NCBI GenBank assembly: GCA_017307165.1 | Contig: JAFKGK010000003.1 | Span: forward strand, 558,001 to 622,000 | Reading direction: 5' to 3' | Length of the DNA: 64,000 nt | DNA from: Candidatus Melainabacteria bacterium | Lineage (GTDB): Bacteria; Cyanobacteriota; Vampirovibrionia; Obscuribacterales; Obscuribacteraceae | Part shown: in pieces, positions 25,879-35,825 of the stretch | Numbering within the stretch: position 1 is the stretch's first letter | Layout: each line of letters begins with the position of its first letter | Position numbers and translations under genes: made by a program | The notes under the pieces: model-generated | What the model was told of the DNA's origin: nothing | Databases searched by the model: none | Seen by the model: the letters and a program-made list of their open reading frames with translations, nothing else

Positions 25879-27663
25879 ATGATCAAGGATAATCTGTCGA
25901 GCCTGGTTGAAAGGGCCTTTGAGGAGGCCGTCAAAGCCAATGAGCTCGGACCTATCGAGGATCCAAAATGCCCAGTCCCGATAGTCATCGAAGAACCAAA
26001 GAATCCCGAACATGGTGACCTTGCTTGCGGCGTCTCGCTCAAATTGGCTGGTCTGGCTCGGATGTCGCCTCTAAAAATTGCAGAGGCTCTGGGCAGGCAA
26101 ATAGATTTTTTGCTCCCCAGTCTGCCTCATGACTCCTTACGGCGATTTGATATAGTCGCCCCAGGTTTCATCAATTTTCAGCTAGGCACCGCCTGGCTCA
26201 ATCAGGCGATTGCGCAAGTCATACATCAGGGAGATGATTATGGTCGTGCGCATCTTGGCGATGGTAAAAAGGTCCTAGTCGAATATGTGTCGGCGAATCC
26301 GACAGGTGAATTGCATATTGGGCACGGCCGAAATGCAGTGTTTGGGAGCTGCTTGAGCAATCTCTTGTCTTATGCTGGGTATAAAGTCGATCAAGAGTTT
26401 TACATCAATGACTATGGCGAGCAGATCAATCAGTTAGGTCGTTGCTGTTTTGCTCTTTATCTAAAGCAAAACGGTCGGGAGGCTGATTATCCTCAAGAAG
26501 GTTATCCCGAGGAGTACCTTTCTGATTTTGTGCAACAGGTAACCGATCAATATAAAGATCAATATGTAGATTTGCCGATTGATCAAGGCGGCCCCTTGAT
26601 AGGCGGATTAGTCAAGGATATTATCCTGCAAAATCAAAAAGATTTACTAGAAAGACTTGGTATCACATTTGATACCTGGTTTTCGGAGACTACGCTTCAT
26701 AAAAATGGAGAAGTGGAAAGTGTTTTTAGAGAATTTGAAAAACACGGACATACATTTGAAAATGAAGGAGCCTATTGGTTGCGGGCAACCGAATTAGGTG
26801 ACGAACGTGATCGCGTGTTACGTAAGCAAGGTGGTGCAACCACCTACCTTGCCAATGATTCTGCTTATCATCTGGGTAAGTACCGCAGAGGATATGATCT
26901 CATGATCAATATCTGGGGTGCTGACCACCATGGGCAAGTGCCTGGACTAAAGGGTGCCATGAAGGCTCTCGGCCAGGACGCCGATAAACTCCAAGTGATA
27001 TTGACCCAGATCGTCAATCTTTCGCGTGACGGACAAATAGTGCGCATGTCTAAGCGCAAAGGTACAGTGGTCATGCTGTCGGAAGTAGTGGACGAGGTAG
27101 GCAGGGACGCAGTCAGATATTATCTAGCCGAATCCAATCCTCAAAACTCTATCAATTTTGATCTAGAAATAGCCAAAAAATCCAGCAAGGAAAACCCTGC
27201 ATTCTACATCCAGTATGCACATGCTCGTTGTTGTTCTATTTTGAGACGGGCTCTGGAAGAAAGCTTGGATACCGAAAGCCAAAATATCAATCCTCCAATC
27301 TTTTCGGCAAAAGACATGACTGAGATGCAAAAGTCCTGGGGCGATCTTGCCCAGAGTGCACAGTTTGATGATCTATACGATAAACAAGATAACCAGATTG
27401 TCTTTCATCAAAAAGCTCTAGTAAAAAGATTAGAAGCATTTCCTGCAGAGGTCATCGAGGCTGCACGCTTGATGCTGCCAGGGCGAATTGCTCGCTATGC
27501 CTATGATCTTGCCAATGACCTGCAAAAGTTTTATGAGGTCTCCAGAGTGATGACTGATGATTTATCGGTCTCAAAAGCCAGGCTAGGACTAATTTTTGCG
27601 ACAAGGCAGGTATTAGCTAATGCACTGGGCATAATAGGTGTGTCGGCGCCCGAGCGCATGTGA
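25879..27663 (+). CDS. argS: Arginyl-tRNA synthetase
   Basis: Class I aminoacyl-tRNA synthetase for arginine. The N-terminal additional domain (IEEPKNPEHGDLACGVSLKLA) is followed by the HIGH motif in ANPTGELHIGHGRNAV and the KMSKS-like VRMSKRKG. The helical anticodon-binding domain with ALRAx-type C-terminal helices ends the protein (LANDLQKFYEVSRV). ATG 25879 is preceded closely by AAGGAG; GTG 25852 in frame is an alternative that would add nine residues. The length of 594 residues is normal. Confidence 0.95.
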   Translation: MIKDNLSSLVERAFEEAVKANELGPIEDPKCPVPIVIEEPKNPEHGDLACGVSLKLAGLARMSPLKIAEALGRQIDFLLPSLPHDSLRRFDIVAPGFINFQLGTAWLNQAIAQVIHQGDDYGRAHLGDGKKVLVEYVSANPTGELHIGHGRNAVFGSCLSNLLSYAGYKVDQEFYINDYGEQINQLGRCCFALYLKQNGREADYPQEGYPEEYLSDFVQQVTDQYKDQYVDLPIDQGGPLIGGLVKDIILQNQKDLLERLGITFDTWFSETTLHKNGEVESVFREFEKHGHTFENEGAYWLRATELGDERDRVLRKQGGATTYLANDSAYHLGKYRRGYDLMINIWGADHHGQVPGLKGAMKALGQDADKLQVILTQIVNLSRDGQIVRMSKRKGTVVMLSEVVDEVGRDAVRYYLAESNPQNSINFDLEIAKKSSKENPAFYIQYAHARCCSILRRALEESLDTESQNINPPIFSAKDMTEMQKSWGDLAQSAQFDDLYDKQDNQIVFHQKALVKRLEAFPAEVIEAARLMLPGRIARYAYDLANDLQKFYEVSRVMTDDLSVSKARLGLIFATRQVLANALGIIGVSAPERM

Positions 27664-27743
27664 TTCACAAGAAGACTTTCGCTTCTTGGCAACAGGTGCT
27701 AGGCTAGGGACAATGGCCGCTAACTCATCTGATAGGTCTAAAC

Positions 27744-28559
27744 ATGCAAAAATCTGGTCCAAGCGATGGTAATCGGGATTTCGAGCCCGATCCGGACTTT
27801 GCAAAATTTGAAGACGATACTCAATTATCGGAAACTTTCACTCTAAGCCTCACCCGCGAAGAGGGCATGCTATTACTTACCAGCGCCAAGCTTTTGGATC
27901 GTCTGGTTGCTGGGATCACGATACATGCTCGCTCGCGCGATCAAGTGATCAAAGATGTTATTCGTTTGCTTGCTGACCAAAGCTCAAAAGAAGTCGTCAA
28001 AGTATCGGACGAATTGTCCAACGCTATCGTCGAATCGGTTCTTGGAGCCGGCGAAGAAGATACTGATCTAGATTTCGAACTGGACGATGATTTTGCAATG
28101 CTGACCGAGGCAATCTCTCTCAATCTCGAAGATGACTTTATACTCGATAGCTATTTTGCTGAGGCTGCCAATTCCCAAGCAAGTAATGCTGATTTTAGTA
28201 ATCTGCCTAGTCTTACTGCAGAGGGGCTCAACAGCCCAATGTACAAGATCGATGAAACCTTGCCGTTGATAGAGCAAGCACTGGTAGGCCATTTGACTAT
28301 CAAAGTGCAGTATTACAGTTTTGCCAGAGAGGCCATAGACGATATAACACTCAATCCGCTCGTTATGATGAAGGAAAACAATCTCTGGAAAATGGCTGCT
28401 TTTTGTCACGAGCGCAATGAGATTATGATTTTTAAGGTCGACCGGATAAAGGCAATAGTAGGTTTAGATCTTGATAGAGATATTTCGTCCGATTTCGAAC
28501 CTCCCAAAAATATTGCCAATTTGAGCTACAATTACAATCGACTTCCGCAGTACATCTAG
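27744..28559 (+). CDS. WYL-domain-like protein without DNA-binding domain
   Basis: A 271-residue acidic protein. The C-terminal third fits a WYL domain: IEQALVGHLTIKVQYYS, LNPLVMMKENNLWKMAAFCHERNEIMIFKVDRI. The N-terminal 170 residues are acidic, with no helix-turn-helix of the kind WYL regulators usually carry. WYL domains bind nucleic acids or nucleotide ligands, so it could be a ligand-sensing partner, but this is unproven. It leads directly into rpiB (10 bp gap). Confidence 0.68.
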   Translation: MQKSGPSDGNRDFEPDPDFAKFEDDTQLSETFTLSLTREEGMLLLTSAKLLDRLVAGITIHARSRDQVIKDVIRLLADQSSKEVVKVSDELSNAIVESVLGAGEEDTDLDFELDDDFAMLTEAISLNLEDDFILDSYFAEAANSQASNADFSNLPSLTAEGLNSPMYKIDETLPLIEQALVGHLTIKVQYYSFAREAIDDITLNPLVMMKENNLWKMAAFCHERNEIMIFKVDRIKAIVGLDLDRDISSDFEPPKNIANLSYNYNRLPQYI

Positions 28560-28569
28560 GTTTAGATTT

Positions 28570-29040
28570 ATGAAAACTATTGCTCTGGGCAGTGACCACG
28601 CAGGTTTTGCCCTTAAAGACGCACTCGTTGTCGCGCTTACTCAGCGAGGATTCGCGGTGCAGGATTGCGGTACATTTTCAGCCGATTCTTGCGATTATCC
28701 GGATTATGCTCGCAAAGTGGCCAATCTAGTATCAAGCAAAAAAATCCCAGGTCTTTTAGTCTGCGGTTCAGGGATCGGTGTGTCAATTGTTGCAAATAAA
28801 GTTAGAGGAGTGCGGGCTGCTCTTGTATTTGACGTAGATCAGGCTCGCCTATCAAAGCAGCACAATGACTCCAATGTCTTGTGTTTTGCTGGACGCTTGC
28901 TTGATGCTGAGCAAGCTCTAAAAATTATCGATGTCTGGTTATCGACTGAGTTTGAGGGTGGACGTCATGCTCGGCGCGTACAAAAAATCGAAGCCCCTCG
29001 AGCTGGCGAGTCCCAGGACGAGTGGTCCAAAAGTCTCTAG
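28570..29040 (+). CDS. rpiB: Ribose-5-phosphate isomerase B
   Basis: Interconverts ribose 5-phosphate and ribulose 5-phosphate. GSDHAGFALK at residues 7-16, the catalytic CGSGIGVSIVANK with active-site Cys and HNDSNVLCFAGR are typical of the RpiB/LacAB family at 156 residues. It sits between the WYL gene and glycerate kinase with 10- and 6-bp gaps, so the three are probably co-transcribed. Confidence 0.94.
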   Translation: MKTIALGSDHAGFALKDALVVALTQRGFAVQDCGTFSADSCDYPDYARKVANLVSSKKIPGLLVCGSGIGVSIVANKVRGVRAALVFDVDQARLSKQHNDSNVLCFAGRLLDAEQALKIIDVWLSTEFEGGRHARRVQKIEAPRAGESQDEWSKSL

Positions 29041-29046
29041 TAACAG

Positions 29047-30246
29047 ATGCGTATCCTGATCTGCCCCAGCGCTTACAAAGGCTCTTTTGGGGCCCAGGCC
29101 GTAGCGAATGCTATCGCAAGTGGTATTGCCGACCTTGCTCCCCATCACCAATTAAGGCTGTTGCCCTTTGCCGATGGTGGAGATGATACTTTGGCTTGTC
29201 TTCAAGCTTATAGGCTGGCTAGCTCGCCTCTGATACAGACCTTTTTGGACTTGCCGGATGCTTTTTCCCGGATGCATAAGACCTGTTATTTGCGCGAAAG
29301 TGATTTTAGTCGAGCATTTATCGAGCTTGCATGCATCTGTGGTCTGGCTGTTTCTTGCGATGCCGCCGAGGAGGGCTATCCAGGCACTAAGAGCGGTTGC
29401 AGGTCCACCATGGCGTTGCAGGCTCATACTGCCGGCCTGGGCCAGGCTATAGCTCATGCCATTGCTAGTGGTATCAAAAATATCGTAGTATTTATCGGCG
29501 GTAGCGCTAGCACTGACGGAGGCTCAGGTATGCTATCAGCGCTGGGCCTCGAGTTTTTGGATGCGCAAGATCGTGCGATCGTGCCTTGTGGCGGCCATCT
29601 TATGGATATTCGAGCCGTATCACCGGATTCGGTGCAATATTTTTTTGAGCTATTTAAAGGTGTCGAGCTGCTGATCGCTTGCGACGTCAACAATCCATTG
29701 TATGGCCCAGACGGAGCCGCAGCAGTATTTGGTCCGCAAAAAGGAGCCAGTTTGGCTGACGTGAAATATTTGGACCAAGCATTAAGGCATTTTTGCGATA
29801 TCCTTGCACCATATTTCAGTCAGGTCCCTCATTTAGCAAATCTGCCAGGTGCTGGTGCCGCTGGCGGAACGGCCTTTGGGCTGGGAGTCGTGCCAGGTGC
29901 ACGTATGCTTTCTGGGTTTGATTTGATTGCTGATTTGGTCGACATCAATTCTGAGATCGATGCAGCAGACGCAGTCATTATTGGTGAGGGCATGCTGGAC
30001 CAACAATCTATGCAAGGCAAAGCTTGCGGCCGTATCATCGATATTGCCTTTGCAAAGGGTAAGCCTGTATACGCACTGCCTGCTCTAGCAAGGCAGGCGC
30101 AATCGCTTTTGGATGCGCAATACCTCAAAGGTTTGATCACTACTGCTGGAGCAGACGGTCGTGCTGACTTGATCTCTATACGTGCAGCAGCAAATCAACT
30201 GACTTCAAGATTTTTTCTTGAGAACAGACATGATGTCACTTGCTAG
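29047..30246 (+). CDS. Glycerate kinase
   Basis: Phosphorylates D-glycerate. CPSAYKGSFGAQAVANAI at the N terminus, PFADGGDDTLACL near residue 40, IGGSASTDGGSGMLSALG near 150 and IGEGMLDQQSMQGKACG near 315 are the signatures of the GlxK/GarK family. The 399-residue length is slightly above usual. Its last 42 bp overlap the end of the convergent LysM gene. Whether the product is 2- or 3-phosphoglycerate cannot be read from sequence. Confidence 0.92.
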   Translation: MRILICPSAYKGSFGAQAVANAIASGIADLAPHHQLRLLPFADGGDDTLACLQAYRLASSPLIQTFLDLPDAFSRMHKTCYLRESDFSRAFIELACICGLAVSCDAAEEGYPGTKSGCRSTMALQAHTAGLGQAIAHAIASGIKNIVVFIGGSASTDGGSGMLSALGLEFLDAQDRAIVPCGGHLMDIRAVSPDSVQYFFELFKGVELLIACDVNNPLYGPDGAAAVFGPQKGASLADVKYLDQALRHFCDILAPYFSQVPHLANLPGAGAAGGTAFGLGVVPGARMLSGFDLIADLVDINSEIDAADAVIIGEGMLDQQSMQGKACGRIIDIAFAKGKPVYALPALARQAQSLLDAQYLKGLITTAGADGRADLISIRAAANQLTSRFFLENRHDVTC

Positions 30247-32325
30247 ATTGGTCTTGACCGCTCCACTTTTTGGAGCTGCATCTTTGAGTATCTTGCTTGT
30301 ACCATCAGCTGCCTGAGCCGGTTGCATAAAGTTGTCAGGTTTGGCATGTGCCGTTTCTACTTTGACAGGAGGCTTGTCTAGTTGATAGCCGCTATTGTTA
30401 GCGGGGGCTTCGCTGACGAATCTTCCTTCCGATCCATAGGGTTGGCTGGTGTCCAGCGGAGTGGCTCCTGGCTGTACCATTGGATTGTTGCTGGTATTAA
30501 AATTGCTTGATATGTGTTGTTGTGGCGCAGCCTGTAAATCCGGATTGCCCTGGGTGACCGGAGCGCTGGCTTGTGGTGCTGCGTGCGATACCGCTGGAGG
30601 GGTATTAGCTGAAGAAGCTGAACTCAAGTTGGCATTGTTGGCATTGGAAAAATCAGGTGTAGCTTGTGAGATCTGAGCTTGAGCAGCTCCATTATTGATG
30701 GCCAACTCTTGTCCTGGGTGGATTACTCCAGGATTTTGGCCGATCAGATCATGATTGTTTGCGTACAACTCGTTCCATTTGCTACCGTCACCAAGTTGTT
30801 CTTTGGCGATATCCCAAAGATTGTCTCCTGCTTTGACGGTGTAGGTACCGCTAGCACTGGCGATTTGATCGGTGCCTCCTGGCAGTTGTAGATTGGTGCC
30901 AGGCATGATCATATCGGGATTGGTGCCGAGTACGTTTTGATTGAGTTTGTAGATTTCTGTCCATTTAGTGCCATCGCCTAGATGATTTTTGGCAATATCC
31001 CATAGCGAATCGCCGGTCTTAACGGTATAGGTGGTCTCGACTGGAGTCTGGGGCGCATCGGTCATCTCGGGTTGACCGATGGTATCGGTCGCTGGATTGG
31101 GACCCAGCTCTTGGGGCCTGGCCTGTGCTATCTGCGTACGACTGGCCGGATTGGAGTGGGTCTTGCCGGGTTGAGTTTGAGACTTGGCAGTATGAGATTT
31201 GTCTGCTTGTGGCTTATCTAGTTTGGCCTTGTCTGCATGTGTATTGTCTAATTGTGGCTTTTCCACGGACTTGATTTCGAGGTTTTGTGGAGATTGCAAA
31301 TTTTTGGCGTCAGCAATATCTGAAACAGCAGGAGATTTGCCATCCAGCGAGAGGGCTTTGGCCTTGAGTCCCCCAAGGTTTTCGTTTGAGATGTTAGCGC
31401 TGCTTCCAGTTGCGCTATCAGCCTTCATGTTGCCGATCGTTGATTGGAAAGACTCGCTATTATTCATGGAGGAGCCGCCAAACGAGGCGTTTGAAGCTGA
31501 ACCAGCTGCATTGCCACCATTGAAGGTGCTTGAACCAACATTAAGTGAGTTGGCTGTGATATTTGGTGAAGTGCCGGATCCTTGAGCAAACAGATTTGAA
31601 GAGGGCGCGCCTAAGGTTGACTGATTGCCGCCGGATAATAGATTGTCCGAAAAGGCGCGACTGTTGTTGGCGAGATGATTGCCTATATTGTTGCTCAAGC
31701 TGGGTCCAGACATGCGCAAACCGCCTGCACCCTCAAATAGAGGCTTGCCGGTGATATGACCCGAAACATTGAATTTGTCGAATCCTAGCGGATCGTTGCC
31801 GATCATGGTTGAATCGCTGAATCCCAGAGATGAGTTGAGCTTGAACGAGGCCAAGTTGTGACCGAGGCCATGAACACCATCGCCGAGAGAGCTTAATATC
31901 GGGGCATCATCTGGCAATAGTGAGAGATCGATATCGCTGTGTTCGAGCCCTAGGCTCAAGCTACCCATGTGATCGCCGCCAAATATACTACCCAGGTCGA
32001 GTCCGTTAAGCAGATCCCCCTGTGGCATAAAGAAAGAGCCCAAAAACTCAAAGAAGCTGGAGGCTAGACCGATATGTCCCGGCATCTTCATGATCATCTG
32101 TACAAGCGGCGAAATACCTTGCTCTGCACCTGGTACTGGAAGGCCACCTGCCAGGGCGTCAGCGCCAGGCATGGCCGGAGCGGATGCTAGAGAAGCATGT
32201 CCGATCTGCTGGCCCACGTTTGCAACTTGGGTCTGCACCTCTTTGGCCATCGACTCAGCGCCCAGATTGGCGCTTTGATTGAGGCTATTGGCTGTATCTA
32301 GGGGTTCGGATGATCTAAAGTCCAT
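30205..32325 (-). CDS. Large low-complexity protein with two LysM domains
   Basis: A 706-residue protein. Two LysM domains lie at about residues 428-480 and 493-541 (YTVKTGDSLWDIAKNHLG, YTVKAGDNLWDIAKEQLG), a fold that binds peptidoglycan or chitin-like glycans. The rest is Asn/Ser/Gly/Gln-rich and probably disordered, with a Lys/Asp/Thr repeat-like patch at about 355-385. I see no signal peptide, so any export would need another route, or the protein acts inside. Functions related to spore coat or cell surface cannot be decided. Confidence 0.8.
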   Translation of the reverse strand: MDFRSSEPLDTANSLNQSANLGAESMAKEVQTQVANVGQQIGHASLASAPAMPGADALAGGLPVPGAEQGISPLVQMIMKMPGHIGLASSFFEFLGSFFMPQGDLLNGLDLGSIFGGDHMGSLSLGLEHSDIDLSLLPDDAPILSSLGDGVHGLGHNLASFKLNSSLGFSDSTMIGNDPLGFDKFNVSGHITGKPLFEGAGGLRMSGPSLSNNIGNHLANNSRAFSDNLLSGGNQSTLGAPSSNLFAQGSGTSPNITANSLNVGSSTFNGGNAAGSASNASFGGSSMNNSESFQSTIGNMKADSATGSSANISNENLGGLKAKALSLDGKSPAVSDIADAKNLQSPQNLEIKSVEKPQLDNTHADKAKLDKPQADKSHTAKSQTQPGKTHSNPASRTQIAQARPQELGPNPATDTIGQPEMTDAPQTPVETTYTVKTGDSLWDIAKNHLGDGTKWTEIYKLNQNVLGTNPDMIMPGTNLQLPGGTDQIASASGTYTVKAGDNLWDIAKEQLGDGSKWNELYANNHDLIGQNPGVIHPGQELAINNGAAQAQISQATPDFSNANNANLSSASSANTPPAVSHAAPQASAPVTQGNPDLQAAPQQHISSNFNTSNNPMVQPGATPLDTSQPYGSEGRFVSEAPANNSGYQLDKPPVKVETAHAKPDNFMQPAQAADGTSKILKDAAPKSGAVKTNLASDIMSVLKKKS

Positions 32326-32389
32326 TTTGCTGGCTTACCGCCTTACTCGACTGCCTTAATGTCAATGTACCCGCCAGAACACCGCTTGT

Positions 32390-32418
32390 CCATGGGGTTT
32401 GTGGGAATCCTCCCATGG
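32390..32418. repeat. Inverted repeat in divergent intergenic region
   Basis: CCATGGG at 32390-32396 is mirrored by CCCATGG at 32412-32418, 15 bp apart. It lies between the divergent LysM and secreted-protein genes. It may be an operator or an RNA hairpin; nothing else supports it. Confidence 0.35.
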
Positions 32419-32528
32419 TTTGAAATAAGATTCGGCGACATTTAATTTGGGGTTCGCAAGCGGTTAGAATAAGCCTTGCAGCAAAGGCTGCATATGTTGA
32501 TGGATTTTGTTATCTGGGGCTCATATTG

Positions 32529-33824
32529 ATGCAATTACCGCTCGATTCGATTTGCAAGGCCAATAGGCCTACTATTATCACGATTGCTGGTCTTTGCTGG
32601 TCTCAAATCTTTATGCCTATGATGGCGATGGGTGCGCAGCAAGCGGAGATCGCAGCAACCGCCGCACCGCCATCTATAAACCTGCAAGCACAGACCGCAC
32701 AATTTTTGAAAGATACTGCCTTCGAATATAAAAACCAACCAGATGATGCAAGCTTCGGGCGTTATTGGACTTTTCTCAAGGATCAGCTCTTGCTTGGCGA
32801 GCTTGCCAATCTTGATTTTTCATCCATGGCTCTGACCAGCAATGTGCCTGGCTTGGCCGATCTAAAAGTACGTATCCATGATTTGGGCAATCACAGCAGG
32901 ATATTTGCATTTCCTCATGTAAAAGAATCGCATGCACTTATCTATCAAGCTCCTGCTGGACGTAGCGTTATCTTGCCTTTGCCTCAAAATGTAGCGCTTA
33001 TCGATGCGCGCTTAGTAGGAGGTGGAGGCGGGGCAGTGCATCTGCCGGCCACGACACAAAAGACCAGCGTAAAAGGCAAGGCTCAACCTAGCGAGGCGGC
33101 AGTATCGGCTCCAGCTCCTAAGCTGTTAATTCTGATCGGCAATGACCGGATCAACCAAACAGTCTGGCTCAAAGCTTACAAAGTCAATGACGGCTGGCTT
33201 GCTGAGGCGCCAGAGGCTTTTGCAAGCCTGCCTGTGTACTTTAGCCAAAATGTTTCTGGCCGAGCCTCCATGTCCGGTAACGACATAATACTCACTATCG
33301 TGAGTCCCCAGACCCCAGCTTTACAGACTGTCTCGGGTGACACCAGCACCAAGCCGGCAATCAAAGCGCCTGCAAGCTCTGGATACAAGGTTGTCCTCAA
33401 ATATGCAAATGGCAAATATTTTTTGTCCGGCAAGGCACCTGATGATGCACCGGCTGCTATTGCCATGTCTTTTGTCCAGGCAATCGCTCAGGGAAAGCCC
33501 GATCTAGCCAAGTCATGGTTGCAAGATCCCAAATTGATCAGCATTCCCAAATATCTCAATCTGATCGGACGTAGTTCACCTCCTATGCGCCTGGTGCCGA
33601 TGACTGGTTTCAATGTCTATCGTTACCGAGTCATAACCGGAAACAAAAACGATCTAATCATAGAAGTCGCACGTATAGCTACTGCTGGTAGATTGAAAGG
33701 ACAGTTGGCTGTACGAGGCCTATTTGTCGCTCCTCAAGATGCTCTCGCTCAAAAAATGACTGGGACCGTAATCTTGCCAAATACTCCTGCAACATCATCG
33801 CAATCTGAAAACAAAGTTGAGTGA
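32529..33824 (+). CDS. Secreted protein of unknown function
   Basis: A 431-residue protein. The N terminus (TIITIAGLCWSQIFMPMMAMGAQ) looks like a signal peptide with cleavage near residue 38. The mature protein is Ala/Pro/Lys-rich with beta-type segments and no motif I recognise. It may start at the TTG one codon earlier. Its end overlaps the TTG start of the following DUF4388 gene by 8 bp, so the two are translationally coupled and may work together. Confidence 0.72.
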   Translation: MQLPLDSICKANRPTIITIAGLCWSQIFMPMMAMGAQQAEIAATAAPPSINLQAQTAQFLKDTAFEYKNQPDDASFGRYWTFLKDQLLLGELANLDFSSMALTSNVPGLADLKVRIHDLGNHSRIFAFPHVKESHALIYQAPAGRSVILPLPQNVALIDARLVGGGGGAVHLPATTQKTSVKGKAQPSEAAVSAPAPKLLILIGNDRINQTVWLKAYKVNDGWLAEAPEAFASLPVYFSQNVSGRASMSGNDIILTIVSPQTPALQTVSGDTSTKPAIKAPASSGYKVVLKYANGKYFLSGKAPDDAPAAIAMSFVQAIAQGKPDLAKSWLQDPKLISIPKYLNLIGRSSPPMRLVPMTGFNVYRYRVITGNKNDLIIEVARIATAGRLKGQLAVRGLFVAPQDALAQKMTGTVILPNTPATSSQSENKVE

Positions 33825-35796
33825 ACCACAGGACAGCGCAGGCAAGATAAGACAGGCTCGCGAAAGACGCGGGTCTGCTCAGGGATTGCCTGATGCTACG
33901 ACGGGCCCCAATAACGTAAATGTCAGTGCAAAAGCGTCACAAGAAAATATCTACGCTTCTTCGCTTACCTTTTTGACGTTTAGTTATAGAGAAAATCTCT
34001 TTGGTCAATTGGATAAGCTCGTCGAACAGGGCAAACTCCTGGATGGTCTGATTATAGATTTGATGCAGACAGGGTATTCATTACCTCTAGACGCTCTGGT
34101 CAAATTTACTGTCTTTGCCAAAAAGCTGCTCAAGCCGCAGGGTGTCTTGCTTTTTATAAAAGGAGATGGGGCGATTACTCTGACTAAGGATGACCCTGCG
34201 GGTGGCCTTACTTTTAATGTTTATGATTCGCCCTTTGGTATCTTTACGCGATATCCATTATTGGCAGATTATGCTTGTGCCACTGTATCCGGTATTGACC
34301 GGCGCCGCCTTAAAGGCGGAGGCAGTACACTTGCAAATCACATTTTGTCCACATCCATCCCCGTTTTGACCGTTGATGGTAAATCTGCTCGCGCGGATTA
34401 TTCTTTGCCTGCTCCACAAAACTGGGTAGTGCAGTTGATCGATGATTATTCTACTGTTGAGTCCATAGTACGCAATGTCGAGGCCCGACATCATCTACCT
34501 TCGGACGAGAGTTTGCGCATCTTGCAAGAATTGGAGGCGGCCAAGCTCATATATCCAGTGTTTTCGCGGATCCAGTTTTTGTCCAATTGCTACCATAACC
34601 GTAAAGCCTTTCGCCTTGGGCGTTATATGGTGGCCTGCGGCATCATAAATGAGCAACAATTGCAGGAGCTTCTGGAAAAGCAGCAGGAGGCCGGTTGGGG
34701 CAAGGGACAGCGATCTTTTATTGGCTTGATGGCAGTGCGAGCTGGATATATAAACTCTCGTGAGCTAGAAGTATTGTTGGACGACCAATATCTATATGGT
34801 GGTTATCATAAACGCACTGAAGACGAGGCTCCTGGTGCCCGTTCTGTAAATGTCGAGACCATGCGGGATTCGATGATCGGATCTTTGGGAGCTATCGATA
34901 CAGCGGGACTTTTGCAATCGCTAGCTACAGCAAAAAAAACAGGTCTTTTGACGGTAGAAAACCGGGATAAGACCATCGTGGTGGCATTTGCTGGCGGTAA
35001 GCCAACTCATGCCAAGCTTAACAAATTGTATGGCTACAATGCCATGGTCGAGTTTTTGACTACCTGGGCCGAGGGCATATTTGTCTTCCGCGACAAGGGC
35101 GTGTCTCAAGAGCTAGATGCAGGCTGCTCGCTCACACATACGCTTGAGAGAATGCTTCTGGATTCTGCCCTATACCAGGATCAGATTGTGCAAATCATCA
35201 ATCAATTTCCCCAAGGACGCGAATCGATATTTGAAAGAGTCTGGAATTTTGAAACTTTGTGGCTGCAATTATCGCAACAGCCGCTTAGATTTATGGATGA
35301 GAGCCAGCTCAAGGTCGAAGACAAAGAAAAGATCGCTCGCCTCGCTGGCCTTATCGATGGTCTTTCTACTTTGGATGAGGTCATACGTGGCTTTGATGAG
35401 TGGCCTACGCACATGGTAGTCAAATCCATGTTTTTGCTTATCGATCTCAAATTAGCCAATATCCAGCAATCAAGCCTCTTTAGACCTCTGACTATTTTTG
35501 AAAAAATTGCCCAAGAAATGCAGGAAATAATAGGTAAAGAAGATAACAAGGCTCTTTTGTATTCGAGTTTGCATTATGTGCACGGGGATTCACCAGCCAA
35601 AGGACGTTTTCACATCGACCACGAAGGGCGGATCTCAGTCAATCTCAGTCAGATGAAGCGCGCTGGTGTACCGGTCTCGGCTGTTCTACTCGAATTGCGA
35701 AGATGGATGGAGGCCTATCTAGCATATGGCCGAAGGCAGATGGATCCAGCGCTTGTCGATCAGATTGTCGCCCGCGTCATCAACTCAAATAGCTGA
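33817..35796 (+). CDS. Multi-domain DUF4388 (PATAN) signalling protein
   Basis: A 659-residue cytosolic protein. Residues about 40-170 form an alpha/beta domain with a CheY/STAS-like look (GLIIDLMQTG, LKPQGVLLFIKGDG). Residues 265-330 resemble the small helical domain found at the N terminus of GspE/PilB-type ATPases (GIINEQQLQELLEKQ, GYINSRELEVLL). A DUF4388 domain lies at 347-431 (TAGLLQSLATAKKTGLLTVEN, FAGGKPTHAKL, WAEGIFVFRDKG). The C-terminal 200 residues are unassigned. The start is TTG 33817 within the upstream gene. The domain assignments other than DUF4388 are tentative. Confidence 0.8.
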   Translation: MSEPQDSAGKIRQARERRGSAQGLPDATTGPNNVNVSAKASQENIYASSLTFLTFSYRENLFGQLDKLVEQGKLLDGLIIDLMQTGYSLPLDALVKFTVFAKKLLKPQGVLLFIKGDGAITLTKDDPAGGLTFNVYDSPFGIFTRYPLLADYACATVSGIDRRRLKGGGSTLANHILSTSIPVLTVDGKSARADYSLPAPQNWVVQLIDDYSTVESIVRNVEARHHLPSDESLRILQELEAAKLIYPVFSRIQFLSNCYHNRKAFRLGRYMVACGIINEQQLQELLEKQQEAGWGKGQRSFIGLMAVRAGYINSRELEVLLDDQYLYGGYHKRTEDEAPGARSVNVETMRDSMIGSLGAIDTAGLLQSLATAKKTGLLTVENRDKTIVVAFAGGKPTHAKLNKLYGYNAMVEFLTTWAEGIFVFRDKGVSQELDAGCSLTHTLERMLLDSALYQDQIVQIINQFPQGRESIFERVWNFETLWLQLSQQPLRFMDESQLKVEDKEKIARLAGLIDGLSTLDEVIRGFDEWPTHMVVKSMFLLIDLKLANIQQSSLFRPLTIFEKIAQEMQEIIGKEDNKALLYSSLHYVHGDSPAKGRFHIDHEGRISVNLSQMKRAGVPVSAVLLELRRWMEAYLAYGRRQMDPALVDQIVARVINSNS

Positions 35797-35825
35797 TTGT
35801 CTACACATAGATAAAGGAAAAGCAA

